Shown here: positions 47,192-59,100 of the stretch, in pieces
How the letters are laid out: each line of letters opens with the position of its first letter
How positions within the stretch are numbered: position 1 is the first letter of the stretch
NCBI GenBank assembly: GCA_036768485.1
Contig: JAVLUZ010000760.1
Coordinates: 423,597 to 487,596 of the forward strand
Source of the DNA: Mermis nigrescens
Lineage: Eukaryota > Nematoda > Enoplea > Mermithida > Mermithidae
Direction of reading: 5' to 3'
Length of the DNA stretch: 64,000 nt
Notes under the pieces: model-generated
What the model saw: the letters and a program-made list of their open reading frames with translations, nothing else
Told to the model about the DNA's origin: nothing
Database searches by the model: none
Program-made: the position numbers and the translations under genes

Positions 47192-50100
47192 TCATTTATA
47201 AGCCGAGCTGAAGCGCAGATTGCTGCGCCTCGTCCGGCGTTCCTGGCTCATCAGCAACTGCAAGTCCCTGAGATTCACTCTTTTGTATCTGGGCCGAGTT
47301 GACGTCTGAACGAAAAAATCCATCAAACTGCACAATTATTTACCCGCCGAACGGAATAGCGACCGAATCAAACGTATAAAAATGCATTCGTTCGTTCGCT
47401 AAAACATTGCGCGCTTTTTGGACTAAAAACGTCGGGTAGACGCGAAAAACACTCTTTTTAGACGTTTCGGACACTGCTCGTTCTTTCAAAAACATAAAAA
47501 CGTAAAAAATTGGACAAAGCGTAGTCGAAAGAAATTCTGGAGGCGGGAGGTGCAAGATTTTTCGAAGGTAAAAAATGGCTTTAAAAACGGTGGTGTGGCG
47601 AAGAAAACACCATTTCGTTTCTCACCGAGCAGTCGAGCACTATATCCATTAGCATAAAAAATTGCGAGAAAAAACAAAAAAAATTATTGAATTCTAGGGG
47701 GCTATTTCGGTTTCTGGTAGGGGGATATTTTGGTTTCTCCTGGGGGTGCATACGCCCCCAAACTACCCACACCCAGGTGCGGTCGAAACGCGTATATATG
47801 GCGCGAAGCGTCAAAAAGTTTCAGACTTTTGAGCCAAAAATGAGCTTAGAACGCTTAAAAAGCACACTTTTCGCAATTTGTCCGAAAAATCGACAATTCT
47901 AGGGGACGAGGGCAGCCATTTTGCGGGAGGTCGGCAGCATACCTATGCGTGGGGAGCGGAGTTTGCGAGGGGTTGGGGTTGGGGGGGGTATGCACCCCCT
48001 AGAAACCAAAATACTCATCAGAATTTAATTTTTGAAATTTTTTGTCATTTCAGCGATTTTTTGATGCCAATGGATAGAGCTCGATGAGAAACGCTGAAAA
48101 ATGGTGTTTTTTCGCCATACCATTATTATTAAGGCCATTTTTTGACCTTTAAAAAATCTTGCACACACTCCCTCAGAACTTTGGTGCCGTCCACCTATGG
48201 TTAGCAGCCATTCTGTGAGCGGTCGAACAACCCCTCACAAGAATACGTATGGTCGTATGCAACGCATATTGATTGAACACGATTCAAGAAATTTTACTCG
48301 CACACTATGATAATTAGAAATAAAGAATCAACGCAAAATTTGTTTGCCCACTATCCGTGAATATTTTTGGAGGTCGCGCGCGCGCAAACTCGCGTGAAGA
48401 GGTAGGCTTCCCTCCAGGCACGTAGCTGGCCATCCTATTTTTTGGGGAGACCAACACCAATTTTTGGGGGGACTAGGCCCAAAAAGATAAAAATAGCACA
48501 AAATAACGTTTAAAAGTCCTATTTTTCCGATTTTTCTGAATTTTGAGGGGTCCGAGCCACACCGGGGCGGGGGCGGGGGTTTGGGGGGATGCAAGACCCC
48601 TGAAGGCCAAAATAATGGCCTCAGAAATCAAAATATCGGAATGATTTGAAAACTCTTCGTTTTTGCAACGTTTCTGATGCCAATGCACTAGTGCATTGAT
48701 CGAAAAATTGCGAAAAATAGCGAAAAATTTTCATACCACTGAATTCTGGGGCCGTATTTTCGATCTTCGAAAATATTAGTTTCTTGCACACCTCCCAGAA
48801 TCTTCTGCTGACCACGTATGGTCCGAACCATACGTGGTCAACAAGAAGATTCTGGGAGGGAGAGTGCAAGATTTTTCGAAGGTCAAAAAATGGCTTTAAA
48901 AATGGTGGTATGGCGTGAAAAACACCATTTTTCGACGTTTCTCATCAAGCACTATCCATGGGCATCAAAAATTGCTAAAAAAAGCGTAAAAAAATTTTAA
49001 AAATTGAATTCTGGGGGTATTGGTTTGTGGGGGGGTGCATACCCCAAACCCCCCACGCCCAGGTATGGTCCGAACCCCCATTGCCCCCAGAGATACGTGC
49101 ATGCCTCCCGCGATTGCTACGGTAAATATGATATGTAAATAATTAGAGCAAAAAAGCGCGTGGTTAAATTTCGGCAGGACCTGGGTTTTAAGAACGCCGT
49201 CCGACAAGGAAACGTTGAGGGCCGAGTTGCAGGGGCTGCTCTGATGCGGCGAGTCGGCCAAAGGGCGTTTTTTCGACGGCGCCAGGGCCAACAGCGCCAT
49301 CGCGTTCGCGTCTCGGTTGCGCAGCTCGTCCTGCTCCGCCTTTTGAAGCTGTTAACGAAATTCATTTTTAATTATCAATTTAAACCACTTTTGTTTATTC
49401 TATATTTCAAGCGGCTCGCGAAATTGAGTATAAAGGCGAAACAGTAAATAAAAAAATTTTGACCAAATTTTTTAAGAATTAATCGTCGGGTGGGGTAAAT
49501 GAAAAATTCTAAATTTCTTTATTGGGCAAAAAAGGCGAATACGCGCTAAAAATCATTTTATTAACGTTTCCGACGACGGCTCTTTCAAAAGCGTACGAAT
49601 ATAAAAAACGTTTAGACTAAACTCAACAATATGTAGTCAAAAATGAAATATATAGCACGAAGCCCCAAAATTTGACACTTTCGAGTCCGAAGATCGCTAG
49701 AAAACGCCTAGCGGCGCCTTTTGCGAAGAATCAAGGGGGACGATGGAAATAAATTCTGGAAGGGGCGGCGAAAATCTTTTTAGGGGGACGTAAACACCCC
49801 CTCCACCCCACCGAATTACGGATGGTCCCTTTCTGATCCGATAAAGCGCCGAGTACCTCTTTGGCCCGCTCCCGCAACTTCTGCTGCTCGCCGTCGGCCA
49901 ATTTAGTCGAGCGACTTTTGGCCATGCGCAGCAACAACTCCTTTTCGCGTTCGTCCCGGCGTTTCGAGTCCCTTTTGTCCAACTCCTCCAAAAACTTCAC
50001 TTGACCGCGCGCGTCGCTCGTTTGTTCGTACAGCGGATTAGTCTACGTTTAAATAAATATCACTGCTTTTACATAGACTAAATCCGCTTCCTTAATAACT

Positions 50101-53100
50101 TTAGTAATTTGAGATATTCCCAAAAAAAGTTCACACGAAATTGTATGCAAAAAATCGATAACGAGAATTCGTGAATTCCCGTAGCTATTTCCATTCGTTT
50201 CATTAGTCGCTGGGCGCATTTGTTGCCTTCATTTGAATTTAATAAGCGCGTCCAAAGAGGAAATCACGCCTTATAAACTCGGACGGTTCGACGGGACGTA
50301 CAAGAGCGCGGGGGTTGAGATGGAGTATTAGCCCCCCCCGAGCTCCCGAAAACAGATACCTACATATGCAGCGATTTTGACCAAAAAACCATTGCTGTAT
50401 AATTTTTTTGGACTCGGAAAATTAGCTATATAGTCTTTTTCGAACTCAGAAATGCAATTTAGTAGTCTTTTCTGAGTTTTAAAACGGTATATTGCTATTT
50501 TCTCGACTCCAAAAAAGGATAAATAGCTATTTTTAGTCCAAAAACCTTAGCTATTTTCGTGAATCCAAAAAGGCTACCTAGCTGATTTTCCGACCCCTAG
50601 GTTTCTAATTACCCACAATTAGCGCCTTCGATTTTTTTGGAGGTTAATTCGATTCATCCAACGCGTGCAACGCTAGGGCGGATTTAAGGGAGCGTGGGAG
50701 GCGGCCGCCCCCATAGGCCAAAAATATTGGGCGACGTAAAGACTGAATATGTAATTCGCAATCATATTTGGTCGTGAGTGACCATAATTTTTCAAATTTT
50801 TCCGGCGCGCGACCCGCCAGCCATTTCTGCTCATAGAATAATTTTCAAAACAATTTCAACAGCCGAAAAAGCTATTCTAGCATACTTTGTTCTATTTTCA
50901 ATCACAGTTTTTCCACGTTTGGCGTCAAAACGGAAAATCATGTTTTTAAACGCCCATTCGCCTAAATTTTAAAAATTTTCTGGCGCCAGATTTCCGTTAA
51001 AGCCTAAGAAATTTAGTTGATTTTTTCGCACCAAATTGCCAAAAATTTCAGAATTTTTTGAAACAATTGCGTCAAAAGTGATTTTAAGTAAAATTATACA
51101 ATGTAAAAGGCTATTTCGCGCGTGCCGGGCAAGATTTAGGACCGATTTTCAGAAGTTTTCGAAAAGTTGAGGTACCAGCCACCCCCCTTAGGAAAATCCT
51201 AGATCTGCCACTGGTACAACGTGGAATTTTGAATATCCACAAATTGCAAAATCTCATTAATCGTTCTTCCAACGAAGTCGCGATAGAAATGCGCCGAAAA
51301 CTTTCGCTCGAAAAAACTCGCTAACGCTATCCGAGGGTTCAAAAAATAATACCGTCGCGTATAACTTCGTTACCCGCGAACCGTGGATTTTATAAAATTT
51401 GTAAACTTTTTAGAATGTTTTCGTCACATTCGGACGATGTATTCCATTTTTCCATTGAAAATTAAATTTAATTATTAAAAAAACAAAATACGAAACTTGT
51501 ACGAGGCTCGCTCCGTCTTCTCGCTATCTCCCATCAAGATGAGACCATACGTGGGCAGCAAGAAAATTCTGGGGGGTGCAAGATTTTTTGAAGGTCAAAA
51601 AATGGCCTTAAAAATGGTGATATGGCGATAAAAACACCATTTTTCGACGTTTCTCATCAAGCACTATCCATTGGCATCAAAAAATGCGAAAAAACATAGA
51701 AAAATTTTAAAAATTGAATTCTGGGGGTATTTTGATTTCTGGGGGTACATACCCACAAACCCCCCACGCCCAGGTGTGGATGAGACTCGTCAAAAGTAAA
51801 AAAAAACTAAAAGTAAAAAAGTAAAGAAGTAAAAGTAAAAAAACTAACAAAAAACTCTAAAGTTCAGTAATGCTCACGGAGAGCGGCTCGACGCGATGCT
51901 CGGCCAAGGCGGCGAGCCGCTCGAGAGCGCGGCGAAGGCGCGTTTCGACGGCGCGCGACACGAGCGCCACGGCGTCGGCGGCGACGTTGACGCCGGAGGA
52001 CGACTTGAACGCGCGGCGGCAAGCGGCGTCGAGTCGCGCGCGCAACGCCGCCAAGTGCACAAAATGCTCGTCGCTGTGGCAAGCGCGACTCTCGTGCGCC
52101 AGCAGCTCCGACGTCGAGTCGAGCAGAATCTTTTGCGACTCCTCGGCGATGTTCACGCCGCCCATCGCCGCCACGTCGTTTATGTCGTCGTCGGGCTCCC
52201 TGCGATCAAGCGTACGCTCACAGTCGCATTTTGCGATAAAATCAATAGTCGAATTATTTAGGAATTTTCGAACTCGAAAGCGATAAAATTAAATTTCAAA
52301 TCCATAAACCGATTCAACCCGATTTGCCGGAGGCGGAGGGAACAAACCCAACGCGAACTGTTCACGAAGGAACTTCTTCGGAACGGCTAGTAAAATTCGT
52401 ATTTCCCGCCGTTTTTCGGCACGCTCTATCCGAGTCTCATTTTTGGTCGCGCTTGAGGTAAAATTATACAAAATACTCCGCATACGGCGCGCAGGCATAG
52501 CTCAGGGGAAATGGGGTGTTCGACCCCCCAAAATTCAGAAAAATCGGACTTTTTAAACGTTATTTTGTGCTATTTTTAGCCTTTTTGGGCTTGGTCCCCC
52601 TAAATTGGCGTTGGTCCCCCAAAACAGGACGGCCAGCTACGCGCCTGATGGCGCGAACCGCCGAAAATAAATGCGGCTTTTCCCCGCCGGGTAAAAGTAA
52701 AGGCTACTTCCCTATCGCTGATCCGGCGTAGTCTAAGGAATTAAATAATAAAAATTCAAATAAATTTAAATTCCCTAATAAACTAAAATTTCGCGTAAAT
52801 AGGCGCAAAATCGATCCTACCTGAATTTCTCCATGGACGGCGGCGGGTGAAACGCGTTAGCCTTGAAAGGTTGCGCGGGCGGGTACGATTGAGGCGGCGG
52901 CGGCGGCCTTTTCGCGGGCGCCGGGCGAAGCTGCGGCGACGCGACGGCGCCGCGCTCGATCAGTCTTTGCGCCTCGCCGCTCAACGCCGCCACCAGCGGC
53001 GACGTCTCGCCGCTTCGAATGACTCCGTTCGCGTTGCTAGGCCGACGCGGCGGCGACGACGCGAACGAGGGACAAGCCCGAGTCGCCGGCGACGCGACGG

Positions 53101-56100
53101 GCCCACCGGGCGCCATCGGGGCGGCGGCGGCAAATTGCGCACCGGGCGCTAAAGGGCGCGGCTGCGAGGGCGCCGGCCGCGGAGCCGGCGCCAGTAGGAA
53201 CGACTGAAACTGGTTGGGCAGCCCGGTGGCCACCACGTACGGCCCGCACAGATTCGAGAGAAGCCCGTGCGGCTGCGCCACGGGCGCCGGCCTATTCGCG
53301 GGTTGAACGGCGGCCGCGGGTCGCTGTTGGACGACCGCCGACGCCACGCTTAGCGGCGGCGTCTGTCGCAACCACATCCGCTGCTGCGGCTGCTGCATTT
53401 GCTGTTGCGGCGTTAGCTCGGGAAGCCTGGGCGACGCTGCCGCCGCTGCGGGCAATAACGCATATTCCGGTCACAACCGCAGATGCGCAGATCTGAGGGA
53501 AGGGGGTCAGCCGGACCTTTCTGGCCAAAACGGCCTTAAAACTTGTCATTTATGGTAAAACGCCGTAAAAATTACGTTAATAGGCTGATAGTATGTACCA
53601 ACTTTCTAGTCCTTCCGAGGAATATCGCAGAAAATTTTTTTAATCTCATCAAACAAATTTGGGCCGTCATTTCTTTACTTTTCCCAATTTCCCAATTTAG
53701 GTGAGACGCCGGAAGCCGCCTCAAATAAATTTTGCTTTTCACGATTTTTCGCTATAGTGCTCGATGGAACGCATAGAAAAATTCCGTTTTGTCCCTAACG
53801 TAAGCCGTTCAAAATTTTATGTTTTTTGGTCTTATTATATTTCAAATTCTAAATTTCTTCTTTAGGTGTAATATAAGAGAACGTCATCTCGCAATTCACA
53901 TAAGACTCAATCCGTATTGAACCCGGATTTTAGATTTTTCGCTCCCCGACACCACCACGATCATGCGCATATACGCCGTAGACCAGTGTCGGATCTAGGA
54001 TTTTCCTAAGAGGGGCGACGCAGTATCCCAACTTTTCCGAAAACAGTCAAAAATAGGTCCAAAATTATCCCTTAACGCGCGAAATAGCGTTTTTCCGTGT
54101 TTTACATTTTATACTTTTCCATAAAATCACTTTTGACGCAATATTTTTCTTAAAATTTTAAAATTTTCGACAATTTTATGCGAAAAAATCATTAAATTTC
54201 TTTGACTTTAACAAAAATCTGGCGCGAAGCGCCGGAAATTTTGTGAAATTAAGGCGAATAGACGTCTAGAAGCATGATTTACTGCTCGATTTCCTTTATT
54301 TAAAGCATTTGATGCGAAACTATTGAAATTTTTAATTGAAAATAGAAGAAAACTATGCAAAAATATCTGTTTCTGCCGTCAAAATTGTTTTGAAACCTAC
54401 ATGAACAGAAAATGGCTTCTAGGTCGCCAAGAAAGTATAAATAAATGTCATTAATAGGTATCATCCTGCGCGTAGCCCCGGAAATTTGAGAAATTATGAT
54501 CACTGAATTTTTGCATATCCATTCTTTATCTCGCCGAATATTCTTGGCCAATGGAAGGGGCCGCCCCCCGCGCCCCTTAGATCCGCCCTTGCCGTAGACC
54601 TATATATAATGGAGAGGTCGTGTGGAGTGTGTAAAGCGAACACCGGCCATTTTAAGGGGGTAAATAATCTCTAATTTTAAGCTAAAAAAGAAAAATACTC
54701 AGGTAAACAAGGCAACTTTTCAGCCAAAATTCGGGGAAGGTTCAAAAAAGTTTTCCGCCCCCCCCGATGATACGTTGTGATTTTGGTGAATGGCGGGTGA
54801 CGACCGACTTTGGGTTGGGATCTCCCCAACCCCCGTAGCGTGTACATTCGGTAAAGCTGCTCATCGTGGCTAAAACGGCCATAAAATATTTACAAAAGCA
54901 TTTAAATAGCGCAAAAGACTTTTGCTAAACATTGAAGCTCTTATTCTTGTAAATTTTCAGCCTTTAAACATTACTAGTAAATCAGTCATTGAAAAAGCGG
55001 AAAATTCTACTTCGATCTCGTGAAAACTCGAAAATGTCAAATTTTTGGCGACTTGTGATATCGGCTTAAGAACACTGAAGTCATAATCACCGGAAGGCAG
55101 CGCGCAACGCGCCGCAGGACCGTTTTGCACAGCGACTGGAGAATTGAAAGGCAAAATGGTGGCGCTGCCGCCGGGCTTTTCGGGGGTTGCGGGGGCGGAG
55201 CTGGGCGCCGATGTTGGAGGGCACATCGGCACCAGGCCTTCTATCACAAACTCCTTGCTCGCAAACGCATCTTGCACCACTGGCAATATGCTCTTAGAAA
55301 TGATTCGCTAAATCTGCCTTATTAAATTTTATTAAATTTTTTCTAATTATACGACATAAGACATGCGCAGCGTTGGAATTTCAGGGACGGGCGAATTCAA
55401 AAACCTTTCATAGAGTGCCTTTTGGGTTCAAAAATTGTAGGTACCATCAGTCTTTTTTTGTATTCGGCAAAGATTTTTCCCGATGTACAAAGACTTTTGG
55501 AATCCGTCTTTGTACATGTGCAAAAATTTTCGGGAAGACAAAAACTGCAAAAAAGGTTTGAAGTCCGCAAAAATTTTCGGCGCTTCGGGCCGAAATGAGT
55601 AATTGTGTGTCCTATATATCTTTATAATGTCAGAAATTGCATTTTTTGATACGATTATTAGTGATTTTTGCCATCAGAAACACAGGAATTAGCTAAAATA
55701 CACTACCAAAGGTCGAACAACTCTGTTTTTGCTGCACTAAAATCGCTGCTTTACCATATTACAGTACCCAAAATTTGTGTGTACAAAATAAACAGCCTTT
55801 TAGGAACCATCTTTATACATGTACAAACGGACCTTATACAAAAAAAACACTGGGTACCACAGGTGGGCAATGCCGCGCCACAGGGTGGCGCCAGAAGGCA
55901 TTTCGGTACCTTCAGAACCACAGCTAGGTGGCGCCAGAAAAAACAGTTTTTGATTGAGGGGGTAGAATTTTTTGACCAAAAATAAAAAAGTGAGAAAATG
56001 ATACGACCAACCAATTAGCCAGCCAAAAAACAAAAGGGGCGGTACCCCTAAGGGGGAGGGGCGGAACCCTGATTTGGGCGGAAAATTAACCGTTTTAACC

Positions 56101-59100
56101 CAAAAATCGCTCAAAAATCCTTAATTTTGCGCACTATTTTGGGCCAATGGGGTGGGCTGCCCCCGCCCTCTAAATCCGCCCCTGGTACTATACATAGGTA
56201 GCGAACAAATTCTGGAGATGTGGATGGGGCAAAACTTCAAAGAGCGCAAAAATACAATTCTGGGGATCTACCGTAATCTGCGGCGGGTATTTTGGAATAT
56301 ATGGGTTTGAAAAACACCCCTCGCCAACGTGTGCTGCATACGCGACAAAAACACCCTTTGGACGTTTCTGAAGATGCACTTACTTTCTAGAACGTAAAGA
56401 TACAAAAACTTTCGGAAAATACAAAAAATTCGAATTAATTGAAGAAAATAGTCGAAAGACGAGTGTGATGGCGCGGAGCACCGAAGGCTCGACATTTTTG
56501 AGCAAACAAACAAGTAAAAAAGCTTGAAACAGCACCTTTTCTTGAAATTTTTTTAAGAAAAAGCGAATTCAAGGGGGAGAAAGAAACCCTTACCGCGGAT
56601 GCAAACTATGGCTGTACCAGGGCCGTCTTTGCCATTATGGTTATAAAAATTATCATGATGTAGATACGAATTATTATTATAATAATTACCATTATAAAGT
56701 ATCAGAGAGGGGTCAAAATGAGAAATTTAGAGATAGCGTAATTGCTTTGCAAATACGATTCTACGGCGCAAAAACGATGGTATTGTTTAGATTTTTTATT
56801 TTTCAGACTAAAAGCAGCTATTTAGCCTTTTTTGAAGTCGGGAAAATAGATATAAATCGTTTTGAAAGTGAGAAAAAACAATAGAGCATTCTTGAATTTA
56901 CACTGTTTCTGAGTCCAAAAAAGATTATACAGCTAAAGTCCTTAGCCCACAAAAGGCTATATAGCAATGTTTTTTCGACTAAAATGACTATATAGATATT
57001 AATTTCTCAAAGCTCCCGGGGAGTCATAATTTCCCAAGGTCGAAAGTTCAGGGAGGTGAAATCCCGAAATTTGAGACTACTGAATTTAGAGTCCTAGCCT
57101 TTTTTTGCACGTCAAATATGAAACATGGCTAAAACATCCTATATAGCATTTTTGTAATGTTAAAAACTGCATTTTTCACTACTTTTTATCCCATTCTGAC
57201 TAGTTTCGTCACTCTTGTAAGTAAAAAATATAAGAATTCATCGAAAATATTGGCTTTTCGGATGATTTTAACTTCATCCTGGGTATTTTATGGGTAGACA
57301 AAACAGAATTGTACTAGTCGGCGCCAGAGCGCCGAAAAATTTTTACATCTTTGCTGCTATTGTACCCGAAAATCATTGCAGAAAATGTTTGATAGCTCAA
57401 AATCGTTTGACAGTGATTCAAGTCTCGACCCTGAGGTGGGGGTAATACCCCTCACCCCCTATGGGAATGTGTGCGGGGAGTAATACACCCTCTCACCCCT
57501 ATGCCCATGAAAAGATCGGGGCCTGGAAACCTACCATATAATGTGATAAAGACAATAGCTCACTAGCGGATTTAGAGGAGGGCGGAGGGGCAGCCGACAA
57601 CTGTCGTCTTTTTTTCCATGATTTTCTAAATTTTTCCAAGGCGCCGGAATAGTACTCATTAATGGCATTTACTGACTTTCTTGGAGCCATAAAAAACTAA
57701 TTTCACGTCGAAAGAGTATTTTTATTTCTTACAATGATTTCACGAGTATCTTCTGTTGCGTTGTGTCAAGTTTTACATTAATTTTGCGAGTCTAACAAAT
57801 TTTGAAAAATTTTAAAATTTTTGAACACTTTATTGCATGATAAATAATTCAGCTTTTCAAAAGAAGGCCAAAAACCGCTATTTGAAGCATAATGATAGAA
57901 TTTTTCGAACAATTTTCGACATTTTTAGCGAAATTTCGGGTTCCGCACTTGTCAGAAAATCCTGAATCCGCCACTGCAATAGCTATTTAATATATGCTTC
58001 CACATATCTATCTATCTTGAGAATTCTCATTACGAATATAAAATAATACAAAAAGTAATTAATTTAATAATTTACAATAACAATTAAAAATAATATAATA
58101 ACAATAGTAATAATAACAACAAGTAATGACTTTCGTGAAACTGATTGGTATTGAACAGAACCTAAAAATTGAGGCATATATTTACATAAAGTCGAACGTC
58201 GTTAATAAACACTCGGATAGTAGACACTCCCGCTTAATAAACAACCTTCCGTTCGGTCCCTGACGAGTCGCTACGCTTTATCACAGTTAGAAAATCGCTT
58301 AATAAGCACTCGTTTGACGGATAATAAACACGGCTCCATCGGAGCCACTTCGCTTTACTAGAATACGTGAGTAAACAACACTAAATTTCATTTTTGTCGA
58401 GTAAACCTGGTTAGTAAACGCGTCGCATGGGATACCGCACACGCTTTACGTACCAAAGGTTAAAATCCCTAATATCCAGAGATTCCGTAATTTCCTGCCG
58501 TATTTCGGTATTAATGACTTTAACAATGTTGCGTGATATATAGAAGCGAATAACTCGTTCGATAAACACACTCGGTTAGTCAAAACGGTATCCTTAGGTC
58601 CTTCGGTTTCATTAACGGGGTTCTACTGCGCGTATTAACTATTTATTACACAATTTTCAATTTTTCTACCCATTTTTTAAACCATTTAAGTTCGAAAAAG
58701 CTCTATGGCCTCGGGACAGGCTGACCCCGGACCGGTCATACGATGCGACTGTGGATTGGAACTAGAATTCGACAATATAAAACAATGGTGATTGTTAGAG
58801 GCAAACTTATTGGCTCCAATGATTGAAATAAGTACGATTTCATCAGTTTTAGTGCCTAATCGTTTGCGCTCAGTTAGTTGATATCTACGTAAGCGCTTTG
58901 TAAAATAGGATTTCCGGTTTCACTCCACATGGTATATTTCTGAGTGTTTTCTAAGCTCAAGAAGGCTATATGCCGCATTGCTACATGTTTTAGGCCAAAA
59001 TGGTCACGAAGCTATCGATCAGTTTGAATAGCTCGGAATAATATTCTCCGGCCTCCCTCACCCCTCATACCCACGTAACGATGTTAGTGTTCGCCAGAGA

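Larger units (their letters stand above)
47306..49180 (-). other. TAF4 intron 7, several MITEs
   Basis: Contains a short MITE fragment (47520-47780), a main-family MITE at 47938-48199 and the CAGGC-family element 48417-49100 that hosts two tandem main-family MITEs. Confidence 0.6.

Noticed and set aside
51864..52286. Several overlapping frames of 60-138 codons on both strands at the TAF4 histone-fold exon
   Set aside because: Only the minus-strand frame with [11 protein letters not shown] shows family conservation; the rest are shadows.
52847..53207. Arginine-rich plus-strand frames opposite the TAF4 linker exon
   Set aside because: Antisense of a GC-rich exon; open only because stop codons are rare in GC-rich DNA.
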